Source of the DNA: Myxocyprinus asiaticus
Taxonomy: Eukaryota; Chordata; Actinopteri; Cypriniformes; Catostomidae
Direction: 5' to 3'
NCBI RefSeq assembly: GCF_019703515.2
Contig: NC_059373.1
Location: 15,822,281-15,886,280 of the forward strand
Length of the DNA stretch: 64,000 bases
Shown: positions 10,701-22,919 of the stretch, in pieces
How positions within the stretch are numbered: the stretch's first letter is position 1
Layout: each line of letters begins with the position of its first letter
Program-made: the position numbers and the translations under genes
The notes under the pieces: model-generated
Databases searched by the model: none
Told to the model about the DNA's origin: nothing
The model's input: only the letters and a program-made list of their open reading frames with translations

Positions 10701-12965
10701 TGTAAATACAGTGCAAGTTGCAGCCATTACAATATGTTGACAAATAAGATGAGTATGAAACACAGTTGTGTTAACTGTCAATTTTAAGTTAACTTCAAAA
10801 ATATTTGTCATATTATGCCTGGCCATAATCTAAAAGTAAAACAAATTCTTTAAAAAGTCAAAGACTCAAATAGATTAATCTTATCATTTGGTTATTAAGA
10901 TTGAACACTGTTATTTTTCAGTAAGAACATTATATACATTTCAGATACAGTATTTCAGACAGGTTGCCTGGATTACCTCTCTTTAGTGTAAAGGGGGGCA
11001 GTGGTAGCTCAGCGGGGGCAGTGGTAGCTCAGCGGTTAAGGCTCTGGGTTATTGATCAGAAGGTCGGGGGTTCAAGCCCCATCACTGCCAAGATGCCACT
11101 GTTGGGCCCTTGAGCAAGGCCCTTGAACCTATCTGCTCCAGGGGCGCCGTATCATGGCTGACCCTGCACTCTGACCCCAGCCTAGCTGGGATATGTGAAA
11201 AAGAAGAATTTCACTGTATATGTGCAAATGTATAATGTGTGATAAATAAAGAAAATTATTATAAAAAAAAAATTATAGTGTAGTCCTGTATTAGTGTTGT
11301 TTTATTTTTCTGGGGGTTGAAATAAACAAGATTTTATGTCATTCGTTATGCAGATATTAGAATAAAGAAGTAAAACACATTTTACTTAAGAAAATTAACG
11401 GTAGAGAAGTACATATCCTTTGTAATTTGCTAAACAAACAAATGTGTATTAAAATCATATTCTGACATACTGTATTTGCTTGATTTGCTTTGATTTACCT
11501 TGCACCAAGAAAAATGCTCACGTTTTGGACAACAGCCGAACATTCTGAAGAATACACTTCAAACAAGAAAAAAAAAAAAAAGAAAAAAAAAAGAAATCAT
11601 CAACCAATAATCAGATTTGAGCAATAACAATGTACTTCTCCACCGACTTCAGACCCACAGGATTTTCACAGGTCGTGCACTGCAGGTTCATCCCTGAATT
11701 AGAATTCCGTTTGTGATGTCATAATAACCGCTCTCTCAAGAATCGAACGGAATGACGACAGGTAGCCTACTATACAAACCAATGCAGTTTTATCTAAATA
11801 TAGAGATATTGATAATAAATGTACATTTTGTGGTGAAAATTATGAAGATTTAATTTATTTATTTTCTTAATGTGTTTGTTCCTACTTATTTGATCCTAGG
11901 AAGATTTGTCCTTGAAATGTATTATACTGTATGTACCTACACAAATAAGATTGTGATGATAAAGTATGTGATAAATTTTATACTGTGCACAGCAAATATT
12001 TCATCCACAAACAAAACAAAAATTGCAAATTGTCAACCTAAATTATCTCTTAGAAATGGATCTCCTGAAAGAATCTGAAAAATTGATTATCAATTCAAAT
12101 TAACTTTATACATTTATACTGATAACTTTTAATTGGAAATCCCCTAATTTTATGTCTTAAGTCTGTCCCTTTACAATGTAAAATTATCTATAATGTATAT
12201 TTTCATTATAGTATTTTTTACAAATATTAATTATAGTATAATATTTTATTATTTATATTTAATTATTTATTGTATCTCAATTCAGATCTACAACCTGTAA
12301 TTTTCTTTAATTTGGAACCATGTGAATATGGTAATTGTTACTGTTTGTATTGTTGCTTGATGAACTGGCAACTTCAATAAAGATGTAAAAAAAAAAAAAA
12401 AAAAAAACAATGATGGTACAGATTTGATATATATGATGCCTTTGACAATTCTAAGGATTTGTACCAATAATTCAATGTAAATAATATTAAGCTACCACAA
12501 AACTAACAAAACAGATAGAGCACAAACAGAGCCGGGTAATGTTTATTATTGACTGTTATGTAGTTTATTTCAAAACTATTTATTTACAATGGTCACTGAA
12601 TAAAAATGACTTATTACATAATGACGTGAAATAAACCAACACCATTCTGACGAGAGTGCACGCCAAGTTATGGATCAAGCTTTCTATTATAAAAGGCAAG
12701 TTTACCAACCAAAACATTCCAGAGTCCTGTGAATCACATGTAATAAAATGGTTTCTTTTGAAAAAAATCAAATAAAAATGTATCTACAGATAAAGTCTGG
12801 GAAAGGGATATAATCAGTTTAAAATATCATTCAGAGCTGACATAACAGTGTCAAACATTATTCTTTAATATGATATTAAGAGATTTGTAAACTGTCAGTT
12901 GTATGTTCATTTATCATATGTATTAATAAAATCTAGTAGAATATCCTCAAAATCTTTAACAATCA
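10600..12965. repeat. Duplicated block, copy 1 (right part)
   Basis: Homologous and collinear with 36728-38955. Landmarks shared by the copies include TCAGACAGGTTGCC (10957 and 37031), GACAACAGCCGAACA (11529 and 37310), CAGGTCGTGCACTGCAGGTT (11670 and 37390), CTACAACCTGTAATTTTCTT (12289 and 37629) and ATATCATTCAGAGCTGACA (12822 and 38168). Copy 1 alone carries a SINE (10991-11275). A donor-like CAAG|GTAAAT on the minus strand is conserved in both copies (exon edges 11499 and 37277) and could mark an untranslated first exon; that is speculative. Confidence 0.85.
10991..11275 (+). mobile_element. tRNA-derived SINE with target-site duplication
   Basis: The head GGGCAGTGGTAGCTCAGCGG (A-box-like) is followed by GGTCGGGGGTTCAAGCCCC (B-box-like), a body with GGGCCCTTGAGCAAGGCCCT, and an A-rich tail near ATAAATAAAG. 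The first 21 bases of the head are tandemly duplicated. It is flanked by TAGTGTA at 10984-10990 and 11276-11282, and the duplicate block at 37060 shows the empty site, so insertion followed the duplication. Confidence 0.85.
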
Positions 12966-13530
12966 AAAGTAAGTATTGTCTAGCTATTAGGACTATCATT
13001 TAATAATAAATGAATAATTCAACCAAAAATGAAAATCATTAACTCTTCCTCAATGTTGTTTCAAACCCACATGCTGTTATTTATACTGCAGAACATGAAA
13101 GGAGAGTAGATGTTTTACATACAGCAATAATTTTGTTGAGTTTAAGTTTGACAGCCCTTGGTCACTGTGAACTGTCATTGTGTGGAAAATATTATAATGA
13201 AATATTCTTAGAAATTCTCCAGTGTGCCTTGGGAAAGTAAAGGCACACAGTTTTGGAATGGCATATGGGTGAGTAAATTTGACTTTTAATTAAATTATTC
13301 CTACTGAAACTCACTTCAACGGCTGGTGTGTTTAAGTGTCACATTTTGGCACTTTTGGTCTGAACATATTTACAGCCTTGTGTGTGTGTGTGCGTGTGTC
13401 AAAGTAGAGTCCAGTCTTGCTCTCCAAGGACTGCAAATAAGTCCAGCTGTGCTAAACAGCCTCTCACAAACAGCTGAAGCCAGTAAGGCATGTATTCACC
13501 TTCAGAGTTAATTTACACAATGCTACAATC
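12966..13530. other. No gene recognised
   Basis: AT-rich sequence with only short open frames and a short TG run near 13380. Confidence 0.45.
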
Positions 13531-13534
13531 AACA

Positions 13535-14075
13535 TTGATGCGTTAACGTTAATGGCATTGAATTACTGTTGCAAGGTGATGTTGGTTCAATATCACTTTT
13601 GCACCCTCAGTTAATGTTGAAACAATGTTGACATTTCAACAAAAAAGCAATGCCAATGTCATTGAATCAACATTACAGTGTGATGTTGATTCTACATCAC
13701 TATTGTTAAATCAAGAAATCAATAGTAATGTTGTTGAATCATTGTTACAATCTGATGTTGGATCAACATCACTTTTGCACCCTTAATGTTGACACCATGT
13801 TGAAATGTCAACAGAAATTAAATGTTAATGTCACTGAATCAACGTTACACTGCAATGTTGATTCTACATCACTTTTGTTGAATCAATGTTGAAATTTTCA
13901 CATAAAATCAGTATTTACGTAATTGAATCAACATTGCAATCTGATGTTGATTCTGCATCACCTTTGCACCTTCAGTTAATGTTGAAACAATAATAAAATT
14001 TCAATGTAAAATCAATGTTTGAATGTGATCACTTTTGCATCCTGCGTTAGAGTTGAAACGACATTGAAATAACAG
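13535..14075. repeat. Degenerate tandem repeat, GATGTTGATTC family
   Basis: The core TGATGTTGATTCTACATCAC recurs in diverged form at about 13578, 13681, 13754, 13855 and 13942, with intervals of about 70-105 bp and intervening TGTTGAAAT/ATTTCAAC motifs. Fragments of the same family lie at 15295-15430 and 15600-15710. It is a decayed minisatellite-like array with no coding potential. Confidence 0.7.
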
Positions 14076-15190
14076 CAAAGACTCAAGACATTTGATGAAA
14101 AACAATTATATAAATAAAATTCACTTTCACATGGTCTGTAGAGTTTATTTGTCTTCATCACAAAATAAATAACATTAAAAATAAAAAGGTTGTTGCTGGA
14201 GACACCAGAGGAACTGGTCGCACACACATTTGATGAATCAAGGCACCTAAAATAGAATAGATCAAAGAGAAGAAAAAAACAGTAAGATTAAGATCAGTGG
14301 AACAGAATTTTTGTTTGTAAAGACCAGCATTGTAACTTTTGACAATCGATCTTGCAGGCTAGTCTGGTCCTAGGGACCCAAAGTCCTGCACATTTTAGAT
14401 GTCTCCCTTATCAAACACACCAGATTCCACTCATCTCTTTAGTAGAGGCTCCATGACCTGAATTGGTGTCAGAAAAGAAATCCAAAATGTGCAGTGTGGC
14501 AACAGACAATTATGAAAATATATATATATATATTTTTTTTCTAGATTCACTTAATAGTGTAATGTATTTACTGCCTCATTCTACTGAGAAAATCAATGTA
14601 AGATCGCCTACGTTTTTTGTAAGAGCTGTTGATTAAAAGTTGCATTAATTACCTAAAAGTTTAACCTTCTTTCTAAAGATTACTAGATTAGTCAAATATC
14701 AAACCATTATTTGTAGTTCTACATCTTCTACTCTAATTGAAGCCCCACCCACTATCAACAGCTGCAACTCATTTCTGCTAATGATATAGCAAACTTTAAA
14801 AGTGAGTGTCTGTTTTGTCCACATGACAGAACCTCTTGTTCTTACAACTTGGATCCTACAGTAGTGTGAATGATGCGATAATGTCACAACCACATGAACA
14901 CCATAAACCATACTACCATTCTGTTATGATGTCTGCAGTATTTGTTGGAGTATGGACTGTTTAATGTATATTGGCATTGGTCATGCAATAAATTATGCAA
15001 ATGGACATGTCTCATGATGTTAAGACTGACACCCCTTTGCGATAACTCCCCCTATGATCCAGCATTCCTTGACATCCCTAAATATTTTACAGCCAGTAAA
15101 ACAAAGGGACAGAAAAATAATAAGGTCAATGAACACAATTATGTGAAATCATGCCAGAGAATTTGTGCGAGTGCATCAGGTGGTTCAACA
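14076..15190. other. No gene recognised
   Basis: The stretch contains a fragment near 14360-14470 that resembles a dispersed element (TATCAAACACACCAGATTCC) and a TA run at 14519-14533. Short open frames such as 14942-15208 show no domain. Confidence 0.4.
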
Positions 15191-15194
15191 AACA

Positions 15195-15715
15195 AAACTT
15201 CTGTATAGGATGCACCTGTGTTTTCTCACTTATGAGAAAGCATCATTTTAGATTATTAAAAAGCACACATGATATTGTGGTCATCAAATACAAATCAATG
15301 TTAGATCAATGTCACTGTCACCAACCATGTGTGCTGTTGGCTTCCATCAACATTTTAATGTTGATCTAACATACATTTAACAATGAAATTTCAATCACAA
15401 CCAAACTGAAAAATCAACATTGTATCAACAGCACCTTGCCATCTAGGTAAAACTTCTGTATAGGATGCACCTGTGTTTTCTCACTAATGAGGAGGCATCA
15501 ATTAGAGAACTGAGAAGCAAACATGATCTTGTGTTCATCAACCAAAAATCCATATTAGTTCAATGTGTTACCACCCATCTGTGCTGTTGTCTTTCATCGA
15601 AATTTCAATGTTGATCCAACATACTTTAAACACTGAAGTTTCTCAACCCAAATGAAGTTTTGAAGAAAAAAAAAAGAAAAAAAATCTACATTGTATCAAT
15701 GTTACTTTGCTATCT
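15195..15715. repeat. Two tandem copies of a roughly 255-bp unit
   Basis: AAAACTTCTGTATAGGATGC starts at 15197 and again at 15449, followed in both by ACCTGTGTTTTCTCACT, a diverged AGCA..CATGAT segment, and the AACATT-rich repeat ending GCCATCTAGGT or GCTATCTGGGT. The two units differ by many substitutions, so the duplication is old. Confidence 0.75.
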
Positions 15716-16570
15716 GGGTTCCCATGTGATTATGATCTACTTTCTGTAAGTTTTGAGTGTTTTTGAAAGAGAGGGGGAGAGACTGTGGGATTGCACACTA
15801 GCCAGGTTGCTGTTTAAACTGAAGATGTAACGTTCTCACTTAGCATTTGACAACTGGATTTATAAAAAGCATCATAGAAACACTTAAATACTTTATAAAA
15901 ATAAATTTTAAGGAGACACAGTGTAAAAGCATGCTCAAATATGCTTAATTTCATATTCACAATCTAATCCACACATAAATGCCCAAACCTATTGCATTAG
16001 TACTGTAAAGTCAGTTTTAGTTTTGCAAATTGCTATTGTACTCTGCTTAAAAATGTACGTTTCTTTTTATTTATTTATTTTTTATCACATGGATGGTGTT
16101 TTTAATGCCAAAATGGCTGGAGTAAGACCACATTTGTAAAACAAGCCCCAGATAACCTGTCCTAGAAACTCTCCAATAAGAAATGCAAGTTAAATCTTCT
16201 AAATATGTATTCTGATGGTGTAAATTAACAGTTAAAATGTGTTGTTTCATGACCCTTTAAGTGCCTTTTAAATTTCATTAATTAACAGACAGATAGCTAA
16301 ACACAAACACATAATAAATTCTCATATTTTAATTGCTCAAAATGGTACAAGACTATCCTACTCAAATTTATGTGATATTAAATAAACATGAGTTAGGTCA
16401 GATGCAATCCCATAGTAATCAGATTAGATTACCTAAAAATGGTCATCTAAGAGATTATATAACTGAATATAATTTTAGTCATGTCATTTGTAATCAGTAA
16501 CAGATTACAATTCCTAAGCACTTCTACCGAGCACTTATAGGGATATTGTATTGTTGGGGTGGTTCTGCCT
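15716..16570. other. No gene recognised
   Basis: AT-rich unique-looking sequence with no open frame of note and no repeat I can name. Confidence 0.45.
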
Positions 16571-16571
16571 T

Positions 16572-16663
16572 AAAGGAATATTCCGGATTCAATACAAGTT
16601 AAGATCAATCAACAGCATTTGTGGCATAATGTTGATTACCACAAAAATTAATTTAGACTCGTC
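16572..16663 (+). mobile_element. Fragment of the GGAATATTCCGGATTC miniature element
   Basis: This matches the first 90 bases of the complete element at 38220-38870, including ATTCAATACAAGTT and AGCATTTGTGGCATAATGTT. It breaks where a GGGCGTAGCA-ended element begins. Confidence 0.75.
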
Positions 16664-17850
16664 CGCAAGGGCGTAGCATCCATAGGGGACGTGGGGGACA
16701 CATCCACCGCACACTTTAAAAATGTGATTTTTGTCCCACGCACTTTTCCAAGGTAAACCCATAACGAGTCCAAATGGTGGATTTGTATAGAGTATTCTTT
16801 GCATTCTTTTACTTTGGGCTGATTGAGCGACCATCCAGCCAATCAAAGGTGAGTTTCATGAGCCGAAACAACCTTTACGTAGTAGGCCGTCAGTCAGACA
16901 GTCTACTCAACGTGGCTCCGTTCATTTCTACAAAGTTGCTTTCAACAATGCTTATTCATCCATGTTTTCTTTCGGCATTGATGTTACGTTTTTTTATTAC
17001 AATTTTTTTTTTTATCCCCTTTTCTCCCAGTGTTGGAATGCCCAATTCCCATTACTTTAGTAGGTCCTCGTGGTGGCGTGGTTACTCACCTCAATCCGGG
17101 TGGCGGAGGACGAATCTCAGTTGCCTCCGCTTCTGAGACCGGTAATCCGCACATCTTATCACGTGGCTCGCTGTGCATGACACCGCGGAGACTCCGCATG
17201 TGGAGGCTCATGCTAAACTCCGCGATCCACGCACAATTAAACATGTGCCCCACTGAGAGGGAGAACCACTAATCGTGACCATGAGGAGGTTACCCCATGT
17301 GACTCTACCCTCCCTAGCAACTGGGCCAATTTGGTTGCTTAGGAGATCTGGCTGGATTCACTCAGCACACCCTGGATTTGAACTCCAGGGGTGGTAGTCA
17401 GCGTCAATACTATCAGCATTGATGCTGATCGAAATGAATAATCTAGAGATGAGGAACACACAAATGAGTTATTTATCGGCATATCGTTCTTGATTTGCAG
17501 CATTATGTGAAATGCACTGCAGAAAAAACAAAGGACAATCATTCATTTAAGCACACATTGTAAGTGGAGCTTATATCAGCGCATGAGTCTTCATTGAGTT
17601 ATGCTTTTTACATTATGTTTGTGAGGTAATATTGGTTCTTTTTGCTAATTTAAGCAGATTACTAGATCTGTGTTAAATATGTAAAGCTATTTTTAATATC
17701 AGCTCCTGTTTTTTTACCTATATGTTGGCGTGCAATCGACAAACTGTAGGAAAAAAGGTAGATCTGCTGTGTTCTTAGAACACATGCATTTTACTGAAGT
17801 GAATAGATATGTAGACAAGCTTTTTTATACATGAAAATGTATGGACGTTA
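16664..17850 (+). mobile_element. Non-autonomous hAT-like element, copy A, containing a SINE
   Basis: The left end AAGGGCGTAGCATCC resembles the CAGGGGCGTAGC end typical of fish hAT elements. The body from 16780 to 17850 matches the reverse complement of 44920-45490 (for example GACGGCCTACTACG or CGTCAGTCAGACAGTCTA, and CAGCGCATGAGTCTTCATT). The right end is lost; copy B supplies that terminus. No transposase frame is present. A SINE splits the copy at 16986-17414. Confidence 0.55.
16986..17414 (-). mobile_element. tRNA-derived SINE inserted in the hAT-like element
   Basis: Read on the minus strand, the copy starts near CTGACTACCACCCCTGGAGT and TTCAAATCCAGGGTG (B-box-like), then follows the familiar body with CTAAGCAACCAAATTGGCCC and ACGCCACCACGAGGACC, and ends in an A-rich tail near 17010-16990. 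The flanks GGCATTGATGTT (16974) and AGCATTGATGCT (17415) are the target duplication, and copy B at about 45300 shows the single empty site. The A-box end of the tRNA-like head appears truncated. Confidence 0.75.
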
Positions 17851-18110
17851 TTGAAACTCATTAGAGATCTGAGGTAAAATAAAAAGATTTCGTTTCCGCT
17901 CCAGATACACTTTTAAAAATAATGTATTATTTTTTTCAAACGTTTTATTTTAATGTGTTATTTAAAAAGAAAATTAGACGTAACATTAAAATGACTAATT
18001 TTAACAATTCTTGTGTATTTTTTTCATTTAATCGACTATTGTTTTCAGTGTCGACTAGTAGCAGCTGTACCGTGTAGTCAACTAGTCTCGCACATCCCTA
18101 GTTACTGACC
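17851..18110. mobile_element. hAT-like terminus (TAGGGATGTGC type)
   Basis: The segment ends GTCTCGCACATCCCTAG, the inverse of the TAGGGATGTGCAAGAC end seen at 39592. Both include ACTAGTC/CGACTA motifs. No opposite terminus could be assigned. Confidence 0.4.
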
Positions 18111-18204
18111 ACTTTTACAAGCACTTAAGAAAATGGTTTATTCCAGGGTTTTAGTAGAAAGCGGCATTCTGAAATGTAAACTAGAACGTTGATTTCCTTA
18201 CGCT

Positions 18205-18981
18205 GTTTAAAAGAATAGTTCACCCAAAAATGAAAATTCTCTCATTATTCACTTACCCTGATGCCATCACAGATGTGTATGACTGTCCTTTTTCAGCAGA
18301 ACACAAATAAAGATTTTTAGAAGAAGATAGAGCTCTGTTGGGTCCTTATAATGCAAGTAAATGGGTGCCAGCACTTTGATGGTCTAAAAGTCACATTTAG
18401 GCAGCATAAACGTAATCCACACGACTCCAGTTGATCAGTGAATGTCTTCTGAAGCAAACTGATACGATTGTGTAAAAAATAAATCGAAAATTAAAACGTA
18501 ATTAACTTTTAAAAAGCGCTTCCTGCCAGCAGTTGACGCATCACAGCTGATGTATGATGCGTGTCGACAAGTTAATGCGAGAATACAGAAGCGGTGCTTA
18601 TTTACAACAGAAGAACGAACGTCATGCGAGAGTCCAGCCATTTCAAACAGCATCAGAGCCCTGGATGGAAGCGCCATTTTATAGTTAAAAACATTTTCAT
18701 TATCAACTTGTTTCTTACATAAACTTATTGATTTGCTTCAGAAGACATTCATTGATCAACTGGAGTTGTGTGGATTACTTTTATGCTGCCTAAATGTGAC
18801 ATTTGGATCGTCAAATTGCTGGCACCCGTTTACTTCCATTATAAGGACCTGACAGAGCTCTATCTTCTAAACATTTTAATTTGTGTTCTGCTGAAGAAAG
18901 ACAGTCATACACATCTGGGATGGCATCAGGGTAAGTGAATAATGAGAGAGTTTTCATTTTTGGGTGAACTATTCCTTTAAA
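18205..18981. mobile_element. Palindromic miniature element (AATAGTTCACCC family), full length
   Basis: The left end AAAGAATAGTTCACCCAAAA and right end TTTTGGGTGAACTATTCCTT are inverted repeats. The arms stay complementary over more than 200 bp (ATTCACTTACCCTGATGCCA against TGGCATCAGGGTAAGTGAAT). The flanks are TTAA-like. No transposase is encoded. Related copies: 25350-25775, 39668-40328 and 45502-45775. Confidence 0.85.
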
Positions 18982-19120
18982 GGATTAAGAGAAAAAGGTT
19001 TAACACACATAGGTTTCTCTTGGAAAACGCGGCTTAATGTGGCCATGTAAATGAATAAGCGGCATTCTGATGGGTGTTTGAAGAGTGCGCGTGTGTGGAA
19101 CAGATTGGGATAACAAATAT

Positions 19121-20213
19121 CCAGGGATGGGCAGTATTTCAGATACATATATTTGAAATACAAAATGCTATTTTGTACTTTGTATTTTAAAGTCTTTGAA
19201 AAAATCAATTGTAATTTGTATCTAAATACATTTAAGTTTGGTTTTGTGTATTTTCAAAATACATAAAATACTTTGTGCCAGTCAACCTCTTTATTAGGCT
19301 GCTGATTTCCTGTATCAGCTAGTTCAGGCATGCCCCCCAACCCCAACTTTCATGCACATGAGCTGCAGATGGCTCCATCTAGCATAGGGTGAGCAAATTT
19401 TCTGCGTTCCTGCAAGAAAATATTGAATAAGATAAGGCGAGGATGTGATGGTCGATTCTACCTGTTGCAAAAAATATAATAATTGCTGGCAACTGTTATT
19501 TAATTTCCATTAAAGTATTGAAGTAGCTATAATTTGAAAAAATTATTGTCACTGAGGTGGGGTCTTGTGTTCTCGACAAGTGACCAATGAGCTGCTTTTA
19601 CTGAAGAACGGACAAGACGTCAAGCTGAAGTGAATGTTTTCATCGCACCCAGATTCTGTTACCAAGCTTTTTTCATACACTAAAATGAGCCACAGCATTC
19701 TGTTTTTATTGGATGCATTTCTTTACTCACTGAAAGGTGCATGTGGACGCGTTCTACCACAAGCCTCGATTGGATAAATAAACAATCACACATTTTCACA
19801 AGGAAAAGTTACTTCATCTTCACGATCACTTTTTGGTATTGTTAGAAAAGTCAGGAAGAGAGAGAGAGAGCTCAGTGACTGTGAAAACAGGTACTTTTCA
19901 ATGCAGAAATAATGCAAAAGCAACTAATGACAGACGAAAATAACCACAATGCAAATTTTCCAGTTTTGGTCAGTTTTTAAAAATAACCTTGCAAAAGCCG
20001 ACTGAACCTGCATTTGGATGAGAAGCTTATTGCTCTTTGGTGTCAACAAGTATGTTTGTATGACATATTAGATGTCATATCATGACAGACTATTAAATGA
20101 AAAACATTTCTGCTGCCCAGATCATTGCACAACTTGGTATTTTATTTTGATACATTTAAACTGAGGTATTTTTATTTTAAATACATTTTCATGTATTTGT
20201 ACCCATCACTGCA
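19121..20213. mobile_element. hAT-like element, GGGATGGGCAGTAT type
   Basis: The left end CAGGGATGGGCAGTATTTCA and the right end ATGTATTTGTACCCATCACTG are imperfect inverted repeats, followed inward by AAATACA-rich arms (19140-19290 and 20145-20200). The 1.1-kb body has no transposase frame. Confidence 0.6.
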
Positions 20214-20939
20214 GACATCATAGGTTGGAGCCTAACAACAAGTCAACACAGTGGAAAGAGTTATTTACACAAGCATTGCGGGAAAAGTATGTTGCTGTGG
20301 AGAAAGCTGATTACTGACCGAGCCGCATGTAAATGGAGAAAATAGTATGGCGCTTACACAGTGCATGTAAACAGGAACACCGTTTTCTCGCAATAAGCCT
20401 TTCTGGTGTCCATGTAGATGTAGTCACTGAGATTAAGCTAGTATATGGCTGCCATGTGATTCTAACATGGCAGCCCCCATGTGCAGGCCCTCTTCATGTA
20501 GAATAAAACAGCTTTAATAACTTTACTGATATGACTGGAGTCTTCACTGAGTGGTCATTATTTCCAACATATGTTGCAAAATTACAATTAATGTCTTTAG
20601 GAATTAAACTTTTTTAATGAGGAAAAAAAATTACTGAGTGCACCCTAAAATTAAGTGGTTAACTCAATTTAAATAAGTTCACAGTACAAGTTAAATGAGT
20701 TAAGCCAATCGGTTTCCTCAATTGAAGTGAGTTAACTGAACTCGTCAGGTTTTACAGTGCATGCTGTAAACCTTATTTGCGTTAGCAGTTTAAAAATTTT
20801 ATTTTGTTTGTAGGACAGGTATTTTATTATTGCTTGATTGCTTTTTACATGTTTATGCATGTTCATATTTGTTTTTTAAAATGGTAGTATGTTAAAACTC
20901 CATTTGTTAACTGTTTTTGGCCCTCTGAACTATAAGGCT
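20214..20939. other. No gene recognised
   Basis: Unique-looking sequence with no supported exon or repeat. Confidence 0.4.
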
Positions 20940-22352
20940 TTGGATATTGTTGGCTTCTGTGTGCATAACACAAAATGGTGTGAATTACAAAAGACACACA
21001 CAAAAAAATTATTTGTTTTTTATTTGTACATTATTACTTAATATTTTAAGGGGCCCCTAAACCATTTATGTCGAAGAACCCAACATATGGTACCGATTGT
21101 ACACTGACTCCAGGAATGATTTGATTATCATTAGCTGATTCACATAATCATCTTGTACACAGTTTCTTGATGTGATTTGTTTCTTTGGCTTACATGAGGA
21201 AAAGGAGGCCTGAGTTCACTTCAAAGATCTGAAGGACATTTTGTGCTGTTGCACTCATCAATTTCACCCTTGGCAACTAGTTGTGTCGGGGCAATCAGCA
21301 GCATGAGATACACCTGCAGCTCGTCAGAAGAGAGATCTAAAGGCCATGCAGTTATCCAGGCTGGCTCAAGACTGGCTAATAGTGGGACAACCCTCTCCAA
21401 TCCAAGTGGCTAAGAATGGAGGTGGACAAACTGTTACATTCTCTTTCTTGCAGGAAACAAAGAATTGTGAGCATGGAGGATCCACAAACCATGAGTTGTT
21501 TGGCACAGACATTAAGATGGGACCTATGACTCACTGGGACTTCCAGTCTGGCTGAAGGAACATCTGTTGCAGAAATGGTCAGCAAACTGTTGTCCTAGGA
21601 AACAAAGAAGAATGAGCATGAGGGACTCAAGAAATCTGAGTTATAGTGGTTGGTGTGGGTAATGAAGCTGACTAAGTCAGTGTATGGTAGGGAGGCCAGG
21701 GAGAGTGGACCAGCAGTGTTTCTGAGGGGTCCCCAGGATTGTCGTGAATTGGAGGGCATTTTAAATTTCTACCTTTTGGCAGGGGCCAAATATGTTTATA
21801 GAGAAGATGGAACCTATGACTTACTGGTCCACCAACCTGGTGAGAGGAAGTCAGAGCTGCTGTAATATATCAGCTGCAGAAGAGGCAGAGAGAGAGGTAG
21901 TGGAGAAACTTGACAAATCCTCTTTGTCTTATTGTTTCTGAGGGATACTCTGGGATGTTGTAAATTGGAGGGCACTTGGGTCCAAAGGAGCACTCAAGTT
22001 TACACTCTCGTGTTAAAATGCTGACAAGAAGATCGCTAATTGTCAACCAACTTGAGTCCTTCAGGCTCCAGCAGTCTGACAAGTAATGCCCTGAAGACAC
22101 ACAAGGCAAGTCAAAAAAGAGGCTCAATGTAAACATGTAACAGTTTCAGTCATTCATAGGTTTGTGTTCCATATTTATTTTTTTCTAAAAAAGCCAAGAT
22201 TCACAATAGTTCTGACAGATTCATGGGAAAGAACTGTACAAAAAGATCAAATGTCATGCAGGTGCACTGAAAAGTTTATTTTTGTGAATACTTGACCAAA
22301 GTCATGATAATTGTAATCTTTAAAACATACCATGCTCCCAGCTGGAACAGAG
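20940..22352. repeat. Duplicated block, copy 2 (left part)
   Basis: Matches 955-1012 joined directly to 4045-5798, without the 3-kb segment that separates them in copy 1 (GATATTGTTGGCTTCTGTGT; CACAAAATGGTGTGAA). Orientation is the same. Confidence 0.75.
21180..22135 (+). mobile_element. Degenerate gag remnant, copy 2
   Basis: Counterpart of 4170-5500. Frames read MQLSRLAQDWLIVGQPSP at 21346 and YGREARESGPAVFLRG with LAGAKYVYREDGTYDLLVHQ at 21690-21840. It is shorter than copy 1, which repeats its 3' module. There is no pol region and no LTR. Sharing of flanking non-gag sequence with copy 1 argues for duplication after insertion. Confidence 0.55.
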
Positions 22353-22915
22353 GTGATTTAGGATTGCTACCAGGCTACTTGTAGTTCCCTCCATCTATCA
22401 CCAGACGTAATTTGCAGACTTTTTTTGGATTTGTGTGTTTTTTTTTTTTTTTTTTTTTTTTAATCTGCGGAATGAATTTAAATGGTAAAATTGTTGACTA
22501 GAGTTGAAAGTCCTAGACTCTTATTGGTAGCTGAAAATATATCAAATTACACAAGGTGTAAAATAAAAAAGCACTTAGAATGAGGAAAAACATAACTTGT
22601 TGGTAAAAAAGCTCACTCATAAATTTCATCCACTAAAAGGCAGAAAAATAGAATGTTGCTTTTTTTTTTTTTTTATTGTAGATTTGAACAAGATATTCAA
22701 TAACAACAATTCAATAAACTTACATAAATCAGTTATAAATAATTAAATACCAATCAACAATAGAGCAACTGAATATGCATACAAAAATATAGTAAGTCAA
22801 TTAATAAACCACTGAATATAAATATTTTATATCAATCAATAATAGAACAAAATTATCAAGCAAACTGACTGCATGAGGGTGTCATTTAGCATTAGAGCTC
22901 ATGTTGAATCTCAGG
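22353..22915. other. AT-rich stretch with poly(T) runs
   Basis: Poly(T) tracts at about 22439-22462 and 22661-22674 flank AT-rich sequence without open frames. No gene is visible. Confidence 0.5.
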
Positions 22916-22919
22916 TGTT

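Noticed and set aside
11000..11095. Functional tRNA gene
   Set aside because: A and B boxes are present, but the sequence continues into a SINE body and A-rich tail, and the cloverleaf is not complete.
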